Assembly: GCF_900182705.1 (NCBI RefSeq)
Contig: NZ_FXTP01000005.1
Span: 1 to 64,000, forward strand
DNA from: Gracilimonas mengyeensis
GTDB taxonomy: Bacteria > Bacteroidota > Rhodothermia > Balneolales > Balneolaceae
Reading direction: 5' to 3'
DNA length: 64,000 nt
Position numbers and translations under genes: made by a program
Shown: piece by piece, positions 1 through 10,153 of the stretch
How the letters are laid out: every line of letters starts with the position of its first letter
Position numbering within the stretch: the first letter of the stretch is position 1
The notes under the pieces: generated by a model
Databases searched by the model: none
The model's input: only the letters and a program-made list of their open reading frames with translations
Told to the model about the DNA's origin: nothing

Positions 1-197
1 GCCGTGGCAATGGTGATACCGCGCTCACGCTCTTCAGGAGCGTTATCGATATCTGCAAATTGCTTGGCCACTCCACCATAGGTCTTAGCCATTACCGTAG
101 TAATAGCTGCTGTCAAAGTAGTCTTCCCATGATCTACGTGTCCAATTGTTCCCACGTTCACGTGAGGTTTATTGCGTTGAAAGGTCTCTTTAGCCAT
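1..197 (-). CDS. tuf: Elongation factor Tu, N-terminal part (cut by window edge)
   Basis: EF-Tu is the GTPase that carries aminoacyl-tRNA to the ribosomal A site in the cytoplasm. Only the first 65 codons lie in the window, starting at ATG 197-195. The translation opens [20 protein letters not shown] and shows the P-loop GHVDHGKTT and the effector-loop region [12 protein letters not shown], both diagnostic of EF-Tu. The gene follows fusA after 33 bases, completing the classical rpsL-rpsG-fusA-tuf order, so cotranscription is expected. The rest of the gene lies to the left of the window. A second tuf copy elsewhere cannot be excluded. Confidence 0.97.
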   Translation of the reverse strand, partial: MAKETFQRNKPHVNVGTIGHVDHGKTTLTAAITTVMAKTYGGVAKQFADIDNAPEERERGITIAT

Positions 198-230
198 TGT
201 TCGTTCGTTATTTCTTAGTGTTTAATTTCT

Positions 231-2372
231 TTATGATTGCTCTTCAATAATTTCCTGAGCAAGAGTTTCAGGAACTTCAATGTAATCATGGAATTCCATG
301 GAGTATACCGCACGCCCCTGGGTAGCTGAACGCAGATCGGTTGAATATCCGAACATTTCAGACAGAGGTACGTGAGCTTTTACAACAGAGCCCTCTTTGT
401 TAGAGTCCATGCTCTGCATGATTCCACGGCGGCTGTTCAAGTCTCCAATAACATCACCCATATATTCTTCTGGTGTGATAATCTCAACTTTCATTACCGG
501 TTCTAGAATTTTTGGAGAAGCTTTACGTGCAGCATTACGGAAACCGAGTTTAGCACAAAGCTCGAAACTCAACTGATCCGAATCCACATCGTGATATGAA
601 CCATCATACAGGCGGAAACCAACGTTCTCTACTGAATAGTTGGCTTGAATACCACCACTCAGTGCCTGCTGAAAGCCTTTCATTACGGATGGAATAAATT
701 CACGAGGAATATTACCACCTACAATTTCATTAATGAAGATAAATCCTTCTTCGCGGGTAATGCGGTCTTCATTGCCATCATAATCCTCAAAGTCTTCAAT
801 AGGACCCATTTCAAAAGAAATGTCGGCAAATTTACCACGACCACCCGTTTGCTTCTTGTAGATTTCGCGGTGATCCACTTTCTTGGATACCGTTTCACGA
901 TAAGAAACCTGAGGAGCACCTACGTTAGCTTCTACTTTAAATTCACGCTTCAGGCGATCAACAATAATCTCAAGGTGAAGTTCACCCATACCGGCAATAG
1001 TAGTCTGACCGGTTTCGTGATCTGTCTTAACCTGGAAGGTCGGATCCTCTTCAGCAAGTTTTTGAAGACCTGTTGACAGCTTCTCACTATCAGCTTTGGT
1101 CTTAGGCTCTACAGCCAGCTTAATTACAGGCTCTGGGAACGTAATTTGCTCCAAAATTACCGGGTGATCAGGATCACAAAGGCTATCACCCGTGTGCACT
1201 TCCTTAATACCGATAATAGCAGCAATGTCGCCAGCCTGAATATAATCCAAATCTTTTTTGTCGTTGGCGTGCATCTCAAGGAGACGACCAACACGCTCTC
1301 TGTTTCCAGTAGAAGCGTTCAGGATGTAAGATCCTTTTTCTAATCGACCAGAGTATACGCGGGCAAACGTCAGCTTACCTACATAAGGATCGGTCATAAT
1401 TTTGAAAGCCAAGGCAGAGAAAGGCGCGTTTACATCAGGAGCCTTCTTAACCTCTTCTTCTGTTTCAGGATCGATACCTTTTACCGGAGGAATGTCCAAC
1501 GGATTAGGCATAAAGTCCAGCACGCGGTCGAGCAACACCTGAACACCTTTGTTCTTAAGTGCAGTACCCAACATTACCGGAGTAACATCTTTAGCAATAG
1601 TCGCCTCACGAAGAGCTTCAATAATCTCTTCTTCACTAATTTCTTCTTCCATCAGATACTTCTCCATAAGAGAATCATTCTGATCGGCAACCGCTTCAAG
1701 CATGATAGCGCGATATTCCTGGGCTTTAGCTTTCAGGTCTTCAGGAATCTCAACCACTTCGTACTTGGCACCAAGTGACTCATCATCCCAAATAATAGCC
1801 TGCATATTGATCAAATCAACAACACCCTGAAAATCGGCTTCAGCGCCGATAGGAATCTGAATAGGAATAGGATTGGCGTTGAGCTTTTCATCAAGCTCTT
1901 CTACTACATTATAGAAATCTGCTCCTACTTTATCCATCTTGTTTACGAACGCCATACAAGGCACTTCGTATTTATTAGCCTGACGCCATACGGTTTCAGA
2001 CTGCGGCTGAACAGCACCAACGGAATCCAACACAAAAACAGCTCCATCAAGTACACGCAATGAACGCTCTACCTCTACGGTAAAGTCAACGTGACCAGGA
2101 GTATCAATAATGTTAATGCGGTGATCTTTCCATATACAGTGTGTAGCAGCAGATGTAATAGTAATCCCACGCTCCTGCTCTTGCTCCATCCAGTCCATAG
2201 TAGCAGCACCATCGTGCACTTCACCTAAGCGGTGACTACGACCGGTATAGAAAAGGATACGCTCGGTTACGGTTGTTTTACCGGCATCAATGTGAGCCAT
2301 GATACCGATGTTCCGCGTCCGACGGATCTTATCTAAAATTTTTGGATCTGTTTTTGACTTCGTTTCAGACAT
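231..2372 (-). CDS. fusA: Elongation factor G
   Basis: EF-G is the 713-aa GTPase that drives ribosomal translocation and, with RRF, ribosome recycling. The G motifs are intact: AHIDAGKT (26-33), RGITITSAA (68-76), DTPGHVDF (90-97) and NKMD (144-147). Domains II-V follow at normal length. The start is ATG 2372, 20 bases after the rpsG stop, so translation within the str operon is closely spaced. Bacteroidota can carry two EF-G paralogues, but the position inside the str operon marks this as the translational copy. Confidence 0.98.
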   Translation of the reverse strand: MSETKSKTDPKILDKIRRTRNIGIMAHIDAGKTTVTERILFYTGRSHRLGEVHDGAATMDWMEQEQERGITITSAATHCIWKDHRINIIDTPGHVDFTVEVERSLRVLDGAVFVLDSVGAVQPQSETVWRQANKYEVPCMAFVNKMDKVGADFYNVVEELDEKLNANPIPIQIPIGAEADFQGVVDLINMQAIIWDDESLGAKYEVVEIPEDLKAKAQEYRAIMLEAVADQNDSLMEKYLMEEEISEEEIIEALREATIAKDVTPVMLGTALKNKGVQVLLDRVLDFMPNPLDIPPVKGIDPETEEEVKKAPDVNAPFSALAFKIMTDPYVGKLTFARVYSGRLEKGSYILNASTGNRERVGRLLEMHANDKKDLDYIQAGDIAAIIGIKEVHTGDSLCDPDHPVILEQITFPEPVIKLAVEPKTKADSEKLSTGLQKLAEEDPTFQVKTDHETGQTTIAGMGELHLEIIVDRLKREFKVEANVGAPQVSYRETVSKKVDHREIYKKQTGGRGKFADISFEMGPIEDFEDYDGNEDRITREEGFIFINEIVGGNIPREFIPSVMKGFQQALSGGIQANYSVENVGFRLYDGSYHDVDSDQLSFELCAKLGFRNAARKASPKILEPVMKVEIITPEEYMGDVIGDLNSRRGIMQSMDSNKEGSVVKAHVPLSEMFGYSTDLRSATQGRAVYSMEFHDYIEVPETLAQEIIEEQS

Positions 2373-2392
2373 AAGTATTCAAATAATATTCT

Positions 2393-2860
2393 TTAGAACC
2401 TAAAGTGAGCAAAAGCTTTGTTAGCGTCTGCCATGCGGTGTGTTTCATCTTTTTTACGAACAGCACCACCTTCGTTATTGGAGGCATCCATCAATTCTCG
2501 TGAAAGACGAATGGACATTGATTTATCATTCCTGGAGCGCGCAGCCTTAATCAGCCATCTCATGCCGAGAGCTGTACCACGCTCTTGCCGAACTTCAACA
2601 GGTACCTGATAAGTGGCACCACCTACTCGTCGTGATTTAACCTCAACAACGGGAGTAGAATTTTGAAGCGCATTGCGGAATACATCAATTCCGGTTTCAC
2701 CGGTTTTCTCTTCAATTACTTTAAAGGCCTGATATACAATTTTGCGAGCTACATTTTTCTTACCATCTCGCATCAGGTTGTTCACAAACCGAGTTACCAG
2801 CTTATCCTCAAAAATAGGATCCGCTTGTACATCTCGTTTTTCTGCTGTCTTTCTACGCAT
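2393..2860 (-). CDS. rpsG: 30S ribosomal protein S7
   Basis: S7 is a primary 16S rRNA-binding protein that nucleates assembly of the 30S head and contacts the E site. The 155-aa length is typical for the family, and the N terminus MRRKTAEKRDVQADP plus the internal VGGATYQVPVEV segment are characteristic. The gene lies 26 bases after rpsL and 20 before fusA in the str operon. S7 is the translational repressor of this operon in E. coli; no equivalent mRNA site was recognised in the short spacer here. Confidence 0.98.
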   Translation of the reverse strand: MRRKTAEKRDVQADPIFEDKLVTRFVNNLMRDGKKNVARKIVYQAFKVIEEKTGETGIDVFRNALQNSTPVVEVKSRRVGGATYQVPVEVRQERGTALGMRWLIKAARSRNDKSMSIRLSRELMDASNNEGGAVRKKDETHRMADANKAFAHFRF

Positions 2861-2886
2861 ACTCGATTAATCTTAAATTCTTAATG

Positions 2887-3261
2887 TTACCCTTTTGGCT
2901 TCTTGGCGCCATACAAGCTGCGGCTCTGGGTTCTACCCTCAACACCGGCTGTATCAAGCGTTCCTCTAATAATATGGTATCGAACACCCGGTAAATCTTT
3001 TACTTTACCGCCACGGATCAATACAATACTATGTTCTTGTAAGTTGTGACCCTCACCCGGAATGTAGGCCGAAACCTCAATACCGTTTGTGAGACGTACA
3101 CGAGCTACTTTACGCAGAGCCGAGTTCGGCTTCTTTGGCGTAGTTGTATAAACACGAGTACAAACACCTCGCTTCTGCGGGCAATTTTGCAATGCAGGAG
3201 CGGTTGTCTTACTTACCTTACTTTTTCTACCTTTTCGTATGAGTTGTTGTATAGTTGGCAC
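2887..3261 (-). CDS. rpsL: 30S ribosomal protein S12
   Basis: S12 sits at the decoding centre of the 30S subunit and controls accuracy. It is 124 aa, the usual length. The sequence [11 protein letters not shown] (41-51) and KDLPGVRYH (88-96) are the two loops where streptomycin-resistance substitutions occur; the lysines at both sites are present, so the protein looks streptomycin-sensitive by sequence. Asp89 is the residue that is methylthiolated in E. coli. It is the first gene of the str operon, divergent from recG across 192 bases. Confidence 0.98.
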   Translation of the reverse strand: MPTIQQLIRKGRKSKVSKTTAPALQNCPQKRGVCTRVYTTTPKKPNSALRKVARVRLTNGIEVSAYIPGEGHNLQEHSIVLIRGGKVKDLPGVRYHIIRGTLDTAGVEGRTQSRSLYGAKKPKG

Positions 3262-3453
3262 AGTTCAAAATGTTTGGTTATTGCCATCGAATCGAGAGCT
3301 GACAAATATAGGGGGGTTTGCCACACGAATGCAAAAAATTTATCCAGATTATTTCCTTTTTTCTCTAAAACACCCTAAAAGCCGTGGTTTTTTCTAAATA
3401 AACCCACCAAATCAGGGATTTATCTATTAAACCGATATATAACTTTATAACAG

Positions 3454-5523
3454 TTGAAGCTTACAGATATACCATATTTAAGTACCAAACGACTACAAGC
3501 TCTTAGCTCTGAAGGCATCCATTCTGTCCGTGAGCTATTGAACTTTTTCCCCCGCCGCTACCTGGATCGTAGCAACACCCAAAAAATGAAATACCTGGCT
3601 GGCTCAGGCGAAGAGGTAACCGTGGCAGGACGTGTCAGTTCTATTAATACGGCCGGTTATGGCAAAAAAAAGCGGCTTGAAGTAACCTTGAATGATGGAA
3701 CAGGAACGGTAAAAGGTGTTTGGTTCAGAGGTGTGGGTTATTTCAGCAAGTTTTTTAAGGAAGGTGAAACCGTTGCTTTTTTTGGTGCAGCCAAACGCTA
3801 CGGCAAAAATATCAGTATTGCCCACCCTGAAGTAGATAAGATTTCGTCCGAAGGTGATTTGGATGCGTTCTCTCGAATTGTTCCTATCTATCCGGGAAGT
3901 AAAGAATTCGGGAAAGCCCGCATTAATAGTACGCTGGTACAAAAATGGATGAAGGAGATACTGGCTCATTTACAGATAGATGAATTTCTGCCAGAAGCTG
4001 TGCGAAAGGAGTTAAACTTTCCTCTACGTTCGGAAGCCTACCGTATGATCCATTTTCCGGAAACCCATAATGAACATAAAAATGCCTTGAACAGGTTTAA
4101 GTTTGAAGAGCTGCTGCTATTTCAGCTGAGCATGGAGAAAATCCATCATACCGTCAAGGAGCGGGAAAGCGGACACGTATTTACAGAAACCGGCAATTAC
4201 ACGGCTCGCTTTTTCAATGAGTTGTTACCCTTCACCTTAACTGATGGACAAAAGTCTGCTTTGGCAGAGATTAAGCAGGATGTTCGATCAGGCAAGCAAA
4301 TGAACCGGTTGATACAGGGAGATGTGGGCGCCGGGAAAACAATCGTTGCCATCGGAGCCATGTTAATGGCCTTGGATAATGGATTTCAGGCTGCATTTTT
4401 AGCCCCCACTGAAATTTTGGCTGAACAGCACTACCGCACCCTATCTGAACATCTCAAAAAACTGGATATCAATGTTCGCCTGCTTATTGGCTCCCAAAAG
4501 AAAGCCCTGCGCACCGACATCCTTACCGATTTAGCCGGAGGTGGAGCCCAAATTGTGGTAGGAACCCATGCCATTATCCAGGACGAAGTTCGATTTCACA
4601 ATCTTGGCTTGGCCGTTATTGATGAACAGCACCGTTTTGGAGTGAAACAACGAGCCGACTTATTGAATAAAGGAAGTCACCCACATATGCTGGTAATGAG
4701 CGCCACCCCCATCCCTCGCTCGCTGGCCATGACGGTGTATGCTGATTTGGATGTCTCAGTAATTCGTGATTTGCCGGCAGGCCGAAAACCCATCCGAACC
4801 GCAATTCGATCACAAAAGAAAAGGGAAGATGTCATGCATTTTGTCCGGCAGGAAGTGGAAGATGGTGGACAAGTGTATGTGGTCTATCCATTGGTAGAAG
4901 AATCAGAAGCTTTGGATTTAAAAGATGCCACCGCCGGTTTTGAAAAATTAAAGAAACGATTCCCGGAATTTACCATTGGTCTGTTGCATGGCCGCATGAG
5001 TACCGAAGAAAAGGAAGAAGTGATGCGCCGTTTTATTGATCATGAGGTGCAAATCCTGGTTTCAACTACTGTGATTGAAGTGGGTGTGGATGTACCCAAT
5101 GCATCCATCATGATTATTGAACATGCCGAGCGATTTGGGCTATCGCAACTGCACCAGCTGCGTGGACGTATTGGCCGGGGCGAACGCCAAAGCTACTGCA
5201 TCCTGATGCCGGATGTGAAGGTGAGCAAAAATGGAGCAGTCCGCCTGAGAACTATGGAAAAAACTACCGACGGATTCCGGATTGCCGAAGCCGACTTGGA
5301 ATTACGCGGCCCCGGGGACTTCCTGGGAACCAAACAAAGCGGCCTCCCTGACTTTAAGCATGCCGATATTCTCGAAGATCAACACCTACTTGGGCAAGCC
5401 AAACAGCAAGCCCACCGTATTCTGAGCAATGACCCTGAGTTGAAGCTTCCCGAGCATACATCCCTCAATAAAATTTTTACTCCATATTTTGAAGAAAAAG
5501 TTCGCTTTTACGGTTTAGGATAA
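3454..5523 (+). CDS. recG: ATP-dependent DNA helicase RecG
   Basis: RecG reverses stalled replication forks and branch-migrates Holliday junctions. The 689-aa protein has an N-terminal wedge/OB domain, a superfamily 2 helicase core with Walker A GDVGAGKT (289-296), DEQH box (390-393), the STTVIEVGVDVPNA segment and motif VI QLRGRIGRG (568-576), and a short C-terminal domain. The start is the unusual TTG at 3454: an in-frame TAA lies only one codon upstream (3448-3450), and the first internal ATG would remove about 44 conserved residues. No clear Shine-Dalgarno is visible. Confidence 0.95.
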   Translation: MKLTDIPYLSTKRLQALSSEGIHSVRELLNFFPRRYLDRSNTQKMKYLAGSGEEVTVAGRVSSINTAGYGKKKRLEVTLNDGTGTVKGVWFRGVGYFSKFFKEGETVAFFGAAKRYGKNISIAHPEVDKISSEGDLDAFSRIVPIYPGSKEFGKARINSTLVQKWMKEILAHLQIDEFLPEAVRKELNFPLRSEAYRMIHFPETHNEHKNALNRFKFEELLLFQLSMEKIHHTVKERESGHVFTETGNYTARFFNELLPFTLTDGQKSALAEIKQDVRSGKQMNRLIQGDVGAGKTIVAIGAMLMALDNGFQAAFLAPTEILAEQHYRTLSEHLKKLDINVRLLIGSQKKALRTDILTDLAGGGAQIVVGTHAIIQDEVRFHNLGLAVIDEQHRFGVKQRADLLNKGSHPHMLVMSATPIPRSLAMTVYADLDVSVIRDLPAGRKPIRTAIRSQKKREDVMHFVRQEVEDGGQVYVVYPLVEESEALDLKDATAGFEKLKKRFPEFTIGLLHGRMSTEEKEEVMRRFIDHEVQILVSTTVIEVGVDVPNASIMIIEHAERFGLSQLHQLRGRIGRGERQSYCILMPDVKVSKNGAVRLRTMEKTTDGFRIAEADLELRGPGDFLGTKQSGLPDFKHADILEDQHLLGQAKQQAHRILSNDPELKLPEHTSLNKIFTPYFEEKVRFYGLG

Positions 5524-5548
5524 TCTAATATTAAATCTACTTCCTTCC

Positions 5549-5577
5549 TTGACAAGAAAAACACATTCATCTATAAT
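5549..5577 (+). promoter_or_regulatory. Perfect consensus sigma70-type promoter
   Basis: TTGACA at 5549-5554 and TATAAT at 5572-5577 are separated by exactly 17 bases, a full match to the E. coli housekeeping consensus. It lies 26 bases after the recG stop and about 260 bases before the start of the secreted protein at 5847, so it would give a long 5' leader. A perfect inverted repeat ATTACAG/CTGTAAT follows at about 5598-5623. Activity is inferred from sequence only. Confidence 0.7.
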
Positions 5578-5846
5578 TAAAGCGTACAATAAATTATAAT
5601 TACAGGGTTACGGGCTTCTGTAATGGGATACAATATTTTCGCTTATATATAGCATTTAAAAAAAATATGATATGTTTTTCATTTTGGATGTTTCAGTATT
5701 ACTGGGATTAATCCGCTTTGAGAAGAAAGGGTACTAAAAATACGGAGTGCAAGAGATACTGACTGCGACTGAATCCTTCTTTCCATTTGCGATAATAATG
5801 AAAATATACCCTACACAGCAGCCTTCCTAAAAATACGGGTCAAAAG
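5578..5846 (+). other. Long 5' leader region with a hairpin, possibly a small RNA
   Basis: This gene-free region follows the consensus promoter. It carries a 7-bp perfect stem ATTACAG...CTGTAAT (about 5598-5623) and then A/T-rich sequence. No known riboswitch core was recognised and there is no convincing terminator T-tract after the hairpin. It may be an untranslated leader of the 903-aa protein or encode a short RNA. Confidence 0.35.
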
Positions 5847-8558
5847 ATGAATAAACGTCTACTTTCATTAAGTGAAATATGCCTCACAGGTAAGATTATC
5901 AGGTACTTGATGGGCTGTATAATAGGCTTAACGCTACCTCTTTCCATCCAAGCCCAGACCACCATCAGCGGGGCGACTGGCACATACCCCACCGCTGCCA
6001 CATTAGATGCAGATGCCAATATTTATACCGTACAGTATGATACAGGAGGAGATCACTATGATGTAGTAAAATACACTTCAACAAGTGGATATTCATCCTC
6101 CAGTGTCATTTATAATGGATTATACTACGATGGAGAGTATCCTACCGACATAGAAGTAGCTTCTAATGGAGATGTATATGTCGCAGATGGTTTTGATGAG
6201 CCTGCCAGTACTGGGGCTATTCTCCGGCTGGATGCTTCCAATGGCTATAGCTCAACCTCCATTCCTCTTTTGGGAAGTTATCCAACAGCTTTGGGAATCG
6301 ACTGGAATGATGATATTTATGTTTCCGAATATGATGGATCAAGTACTTATCAAGTTGTAAAATATGATGTATCATCCGGTTATGCCGGCAGTGTTATTTA
6401 CTCTGGATTAGGTAATGATAACATATATTCAAGAGGATTAACCATAGATCCTGATGGCAATGTGTATGTATCTACAGACTTCAGTGTTGATGGAGCTAAT
6501 GGGAAAATATTAAAACTCACGGCTCCAGATTATAGCATATCTACTTTAGATCAGGGAGACTATTATGTAGGATTGGCTGCAAATGGAATCGGAGACTTAT
6601 TTGCTACCGCGTACAACGCGGCTTCCGATAATTACGAAATCGTAAAATATACCGGAGGTACAGGGACACCCACATCAGTAATTACTGGGCTCACCTACAC
6701 CGGATCCAATTATCCTACAGGTCTTGGCTCAAACCTTGCTTTAGGTGATATAGTGACACCTGACCGCACTTGGGCTAGTAATAACGGACGGCTACTTTAC
6801 TTAGATCAACCTGAACCATTTTTCCCTCCCACTGTCTCAACTATATCCGCTTCAGGGATTGGCACCAACAGCGCCACCCTTAGCGGAGAAGTGACCGATG
6901 ACGGCAACGCTTCCGTTTCTGAACACGGTATTGTCTGGTCTACTACCTCTTCCCCGGATGTGAATGACCATAAAATAAGTTTAGGCTCGGGTACCGGAAC
7001 TTTTAGCACTACCCAAAACTTGTTTCCTTTTGGCACTCAAATATACTTTCGCGCCTACGCTACCAACAGCGAAGGCGCGGCTTACGGCAGTGAAGAAATG
7101 TTTACGACCAATAGTGAAATATCCCGGGATTTAACCGGAAATGCAGGATGGCGGTTACTTTCGGTTCCTGCCAATGTAAGTCTCTCTGATTTTCTAAGCC
7201 CTATTTGGACCCAAGGCATAAGTACGGGTGCAGATGCTGATTTTGGCAATCCCAATGTCTTCACCTGGGATATAAACTCAACAGGCCATTCTTCTGCTGG
7301 TTGGCAAGCCGTTGACGATCTTACGACCACTCTTTCTGCCGGTCAAGGTGTTTTGGTGTATGTGTATGAAGATGCCGACTATAACGGTCCACAATCACCG
7401 GGTTTTCCGCAAACCTTAACAATAAATAGCAGCGAGCATATTGCGCCGGTATCACCTGTCGACATGAACACCAATACAGACGGCTGGACACTTTTGGGCA
7501 ATCCTTTTTCCGTTCCTGTTAGCTGGGATGCTATCAGCCGAACCGATTTAAACGACGCCATTTATGTCTGGGACCCCAATGACGATACGGGTGATGGCGG
7601 ACAAGCCAATCAAAGCAGCGGAAGCTGGAAAACCAGAGTAAATGGTGTGGGAGACTTTGATGGTACTATTGCTCCCTTCCAGGGCTTTTTTGTACAGGCA
7701 GATGGCAGTGGCTCCCCCTCAATAAGTTTTGAGCAAGACGACAAAACAACCGGCAGCGCAACGTTTCTTGGAAAAAGTGGCGAACCGGATGCTTTAGTTC
7801 GCCTTGAACTTCGCGGACACTCCATGACTAACTCAACCTGGCTTAAATTTTCCAATGAGGGCAGTATGCAGAAAAACAAAGGGGATGCTTTTCAACTTGA
7901 GCCTTTCTCTGCAGATTACGCGCTACTTTCCACAAAAAAAGAAGATGGCAGCTTACTGGATATTGGCCATTACCCAACCGGGCATAATCAGATAAATATT
8001 CCACTTACCGCCTCAGCCTCTAAGTCTGGTGAGTATTCATTAACACCTACTAATTGGTCATTGCCTGACGACATGAAATTATTTTTAAATGACCGTGAAA
8101 ATCAAAAGAGTATCCTCTTGAAAAAAGCTGCAAGCTACTGGTTTTCCATTGAAGCTCCCGCGACCAAGAAAACTCAAAAAATGGCTGTAAAGAACCTGAC
8201 CTCATACCCGGATTCTACAGAGCGTTTTTCTCTTTCCTTTCAGCCAATATACGCAGATGCCGTTTCGAATGAGCCGAATAAAAGCATTCCTTCCAGCTTT
8301 AGTCTGCAGCAGAATTACCCCAATCCGTTTAACCCGGTAACGGAAATAAGCTATAAGCTCCCCAACCAAACTAATGTGCAATTGGAGGTTTTTGATGCCA
8401 TGGGCCGAAGCGTAAACGTGCTCGTTCACAACAAGACACAAGCGGCCGGCTCCCACTCTGTAACTTTTGATGCCAGTCACCTGTCTTCGGGAGTATACCT
8501 GTACCGTCTGAAAGCCGGCGACGTTGTACTCACTAAAAAACTGACTCTCATAAAGTAG
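5847..8558 (+). CDS. Secreted beta-propeller-like protein with T9SS type A sorting domain
   Basis: A 903-aa extracellular or surface protein of unknown function. Residues 1-37 form a signal peptide ending ...LSIQAQ. Residues about 40-320 show repeated YPT/ANG/VYVS blades typical of NHL/Vgb-like beta-propellers. Residues about 328-425 resemble a fibronectin III-like segment (NSATLSGEV, YFRAYATNSEG). The C-terminal ~80 residues carry the QQNYPNPFNPVT motif and end GVYLYRLKAGD...KLTLIK, the Por/type IX secretion C-terminal sorting domain, so export by T9SS and surface attachment or release is expected. It sits behind the consensus promoter at 5549. The substrate is unknown. Confidence 0.85.
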   Translation: MNKRLLSLSEICLTGKIIRYLMGCIIGLTLPLSIQAQTTISGATGTYPTAATLDADANIYTVQYDTGGDHYDVVKYTSTSGYSSSSVIYNGLYYDGEYPTDIEVASNGDVYVADGFDEPASTGAILRLDASNGYSSTSIPLLGSYPTALGIDWNDDIYVSEYDGSSTYQVVKYDVSSGYAGSVIYSGLGNDNIYSRGLTIDPDGNVYVSTDFSVDGANGKILKLTAPDYSISTLDQGDYYVGLAANGIGDLFATAYNAASDNYEIVKYTGGTGTPTSVITGLTYTGSNYPTGLGSNLALGDIVTPDRTWASNNGRLLYLDQPEPFFPPTVSTISASGIGTNSATLSGEVTDDGNASVSEHGIVWSTTSSPDVNDHKISLGSGTGTFSTTQNLFPFGTQIYFRAYATNSEGAAYGSEEMFTTNSEISRDLTGNAGWRLLSVPANVSLSDFLSPIWTQGISTGADADFGNPNVFTWDINSTGHSSAGWQAVDDLTTTLSAGQGVLVYVYEDADYNGPQSPGFPQTLTINSSEHIAPVSPVDMNTNTDGWTLLGNPFSVPVSWDAISRTDLNDAIYVWDPNDDTGDGGQANQSSGSWKTRVNGVGDFDGTIAPFQGFFVQADGSGSPSISFEQDDKTTGSATFLGKSGEPDALVRLELRGHSMTNSTWLKFSNEGSMQKNKGDAFQLEPFSADYALLSTKKEDGSLLDIGHYPTGHNQINIPLTASASKSGEYSLTPTNWSLPDDMKLFLNDRENQKSILLKKAASYWFSIEAPATKKTQKMAVKNLTSYPDSTERFSLSFQPIYADAVSNEPNKSIPSSFSLQQNYPNPFNPVTEISYKLPNQTNVQLEVFDAMGRSVNVLVHNKTQAAGSHSVTFDASHLSSGVYLYRLKAGDVVLTKKLTLIK

Positions 8559-8583
8559 AAAGAACTTTTTGAAGCTGGCCTGA

Positions 8584-8808
8584 ATGAAATTCAAAACTCA
8601 AATTTATTCTCTCATGAAACTTTTCTATATCACAATTCTTACCGTTATTCTCTTACTATTTACCTCCACTCTCTTACTCGCGCAGCCCCCGGGGCTCCCC
8701 GCAACTCCCGATCAGGCTCCTATCGATGGTGGCCTGGGATGGCTGGCATTGTTTGGAGGTGGATACGCCCTTAAAAAGCTAAAGGACCGCCGGAGTGTTT
8801 CAGAATGA
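8584..8808 (+). CDS. PID-CTERM small sorting-signal protein
   Basis: A small protein of 74 aa from ATG 8584, or 64 aa if the internal ATG at 8614 is used; the latter gives a cleaner signal peptide (MKLFYITILTVILLLF...). After the signal sequence come a proline-rich stretch, then PIDGGLGWLALFGGGYALKK and a basic tail (KDRRSVSE). PxDGG, a hydrophobic helix and a KK/R tail make up the PID-CTERM putative sorting motif known from Bacteroidota. Mature protein is almost only the sorting signal. It lies 25 bases after the T9SS-type gene, so it may be cotranscribed with it. Confidence 0.7.
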   Translation: MKFKTQIYSLMKLFYITILTVILLLFTSTLLLAQPPGLPATPDQAPIDGGLGWLALFGGGYALKKLKDRRSVSE

Positions 8809-8878
8809 GGGTTATATTCAATCCCCCTTATACGGGTTGAGTTTACTATATTTTGATGAGCAATCTTTATCTATCTGA

Positions 8879-10153
8879 TTATGTAAACGTACTACTAGGC
8901 CCTCTTTGATTACTTTTCTGAAACTGCAGTTGTATGAGATTCATATTCTTATTCTTCGTGACATTTAGCACACCCTGCAGCTGGGAGCATAGCGTTTTAA
9001 TGATTAACGCACCAAAAGTATCTGAGTGTTCGGGTTTAAGATACATTTCTTTCATACCTCCGCTAAACTTGACCTCAATCTGCACCTCTCGTTCATCTTC
9101 TTCAAGATTAATCCCAATTTCAGGATTGTTGCTATCTGTAAGCGACCTCACAAACACCTCCAGTAAAATTTCGTTACACAGTAAGCCCGCCGGCACCGCC
9201 TGGTTTATGTTCAGATTCACAGGAGCGACCTGCTTTTTCATTTCTAACCTTCCTATTTCATCTTTAAACGTATGATTTATAAAACTGATTAGCTCATTAA
9301 GATATTTACCGAAATCAATATGAGCGCTGTGCTCTTCGGCGGTATACGATTCGTGGATCAGCGCCAGGCATTTAACCCGCATTTGGCTGTCGTTTAATAT
9401 GGTTTTTACCTTCTGATTTTCAGCAAACAAAGTCTGCAACTCAAACAGTGCTGATATCAACGCTAAATTATTACGCACCCGGTGATGAACTTCCGCCAGC
9501 AGTATATTTTTTTCGTTCAGGGATTTTTTCAGGGCAGATTCGGTCTCTTTTTTTTCTGAAATATCCTCAAGCATTATCACCATATGAGAAGGTTTTCGTT
9601 CGTGGTCAAACACCACAGACTTCGATAACATCCCGGTGAAGTAAGTACCATCTTTTCTACGACACCTCTTCTCTACCCTGTAAAAACTTTGTTTCCCCTC
9701 CATTAGCAGTTCGTCCAGATCTCTTGCGTCCTTTAAATCTTCTGGATGTATAAAATCTTTCAGCCTTAATTTCGTCAGCTCTTCTTTGCTGTATCCCAGC
9801 ATATTGCAAAAGGTCCTGTTAACCTGTTCCAGCTCTTCATTCGGGGTGTAGCGTGCAATACCCATCGGAGCATATTCAAAAGTAGTTCTAAACTCATCCC
9901 TGCTTTTTTTCAGCTTATTAAAGGCTTCATTTAAAACAGTGTTATGCATATTGACCAGCAAATAGATACATGAACCGCTCAGAGCTACAAAAACCCATCC
10001 TTGATATGCTTGCACCGTTGACAGTAATTCAGGATCTTGTATGAGAGCTTTTACAGCCTTATCTGAAAATAGTATCCATAATCCCCCCGCCAGCATGTAT
10101 AGTAAACTCATGACCAACGGGCTATTTTCAAGTATAGCTCTTATTCGTTTCAT
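8879..10153 (-). CDS. PAS-domain HisKA_2-type sensor histidine kinase
   Basis: A 424-aa membrane sensor. Two hydrophobic segments (about 12-32 and 50-66) precede a PAS domain (about 85-205, ending in the DISEKKE linker). Next is a HisKA_2 dimerisation domain with EVHHRVRNN; His223/His224 hold the phosphoacceptor. The C-terminal ATPase-like part is degenerate: the N-box region reads CNEILLEVFVRSL and the usual DxGxG position reads FSGG, so ATP binding is doubtful. No response regulator is adjacent; it is transcribed away from the MauE-like gene. It could be an active divergent kinase or a phosphotransfer relay. Confidence 0.75.
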   Translation of the reverse strand: MKRIRAILENSPLVMSLLYMLAGGLWILFSDKAVKALIQDPELLSTVQAYQGWVFVALSGSCIYLLVNMHNTVLNEAFNKLKKSRDEFRTTFEYAPMGIARYTPNEELEQVNRTFCNMLGYSKEELTKLRLKDFIHPEDLKDARDLDELLMEGKQSFYRVEKRCRRKDGTYFTGMLSKSVVFDHERKPSHMVIMLEDISEKKETESALKKSLNEKNILLAEVHHRVRNNLALISALFELQTLFAENQKVKTILNDSQMRVKCLALIHESYTAEEHSAHIDFGKYLNELISFINHTFKDEIGRLEMKKQVAPVNLNINQAVPAGLLCNEILLEVFVRSLTDSNNPEIGINLEEDEREVQIEVKFSGGMKEMYLKPEHSDTFGALIIKTLCSQLQGVLNVTKNKNMNLIQLQFQKSNQRGPSSTFT

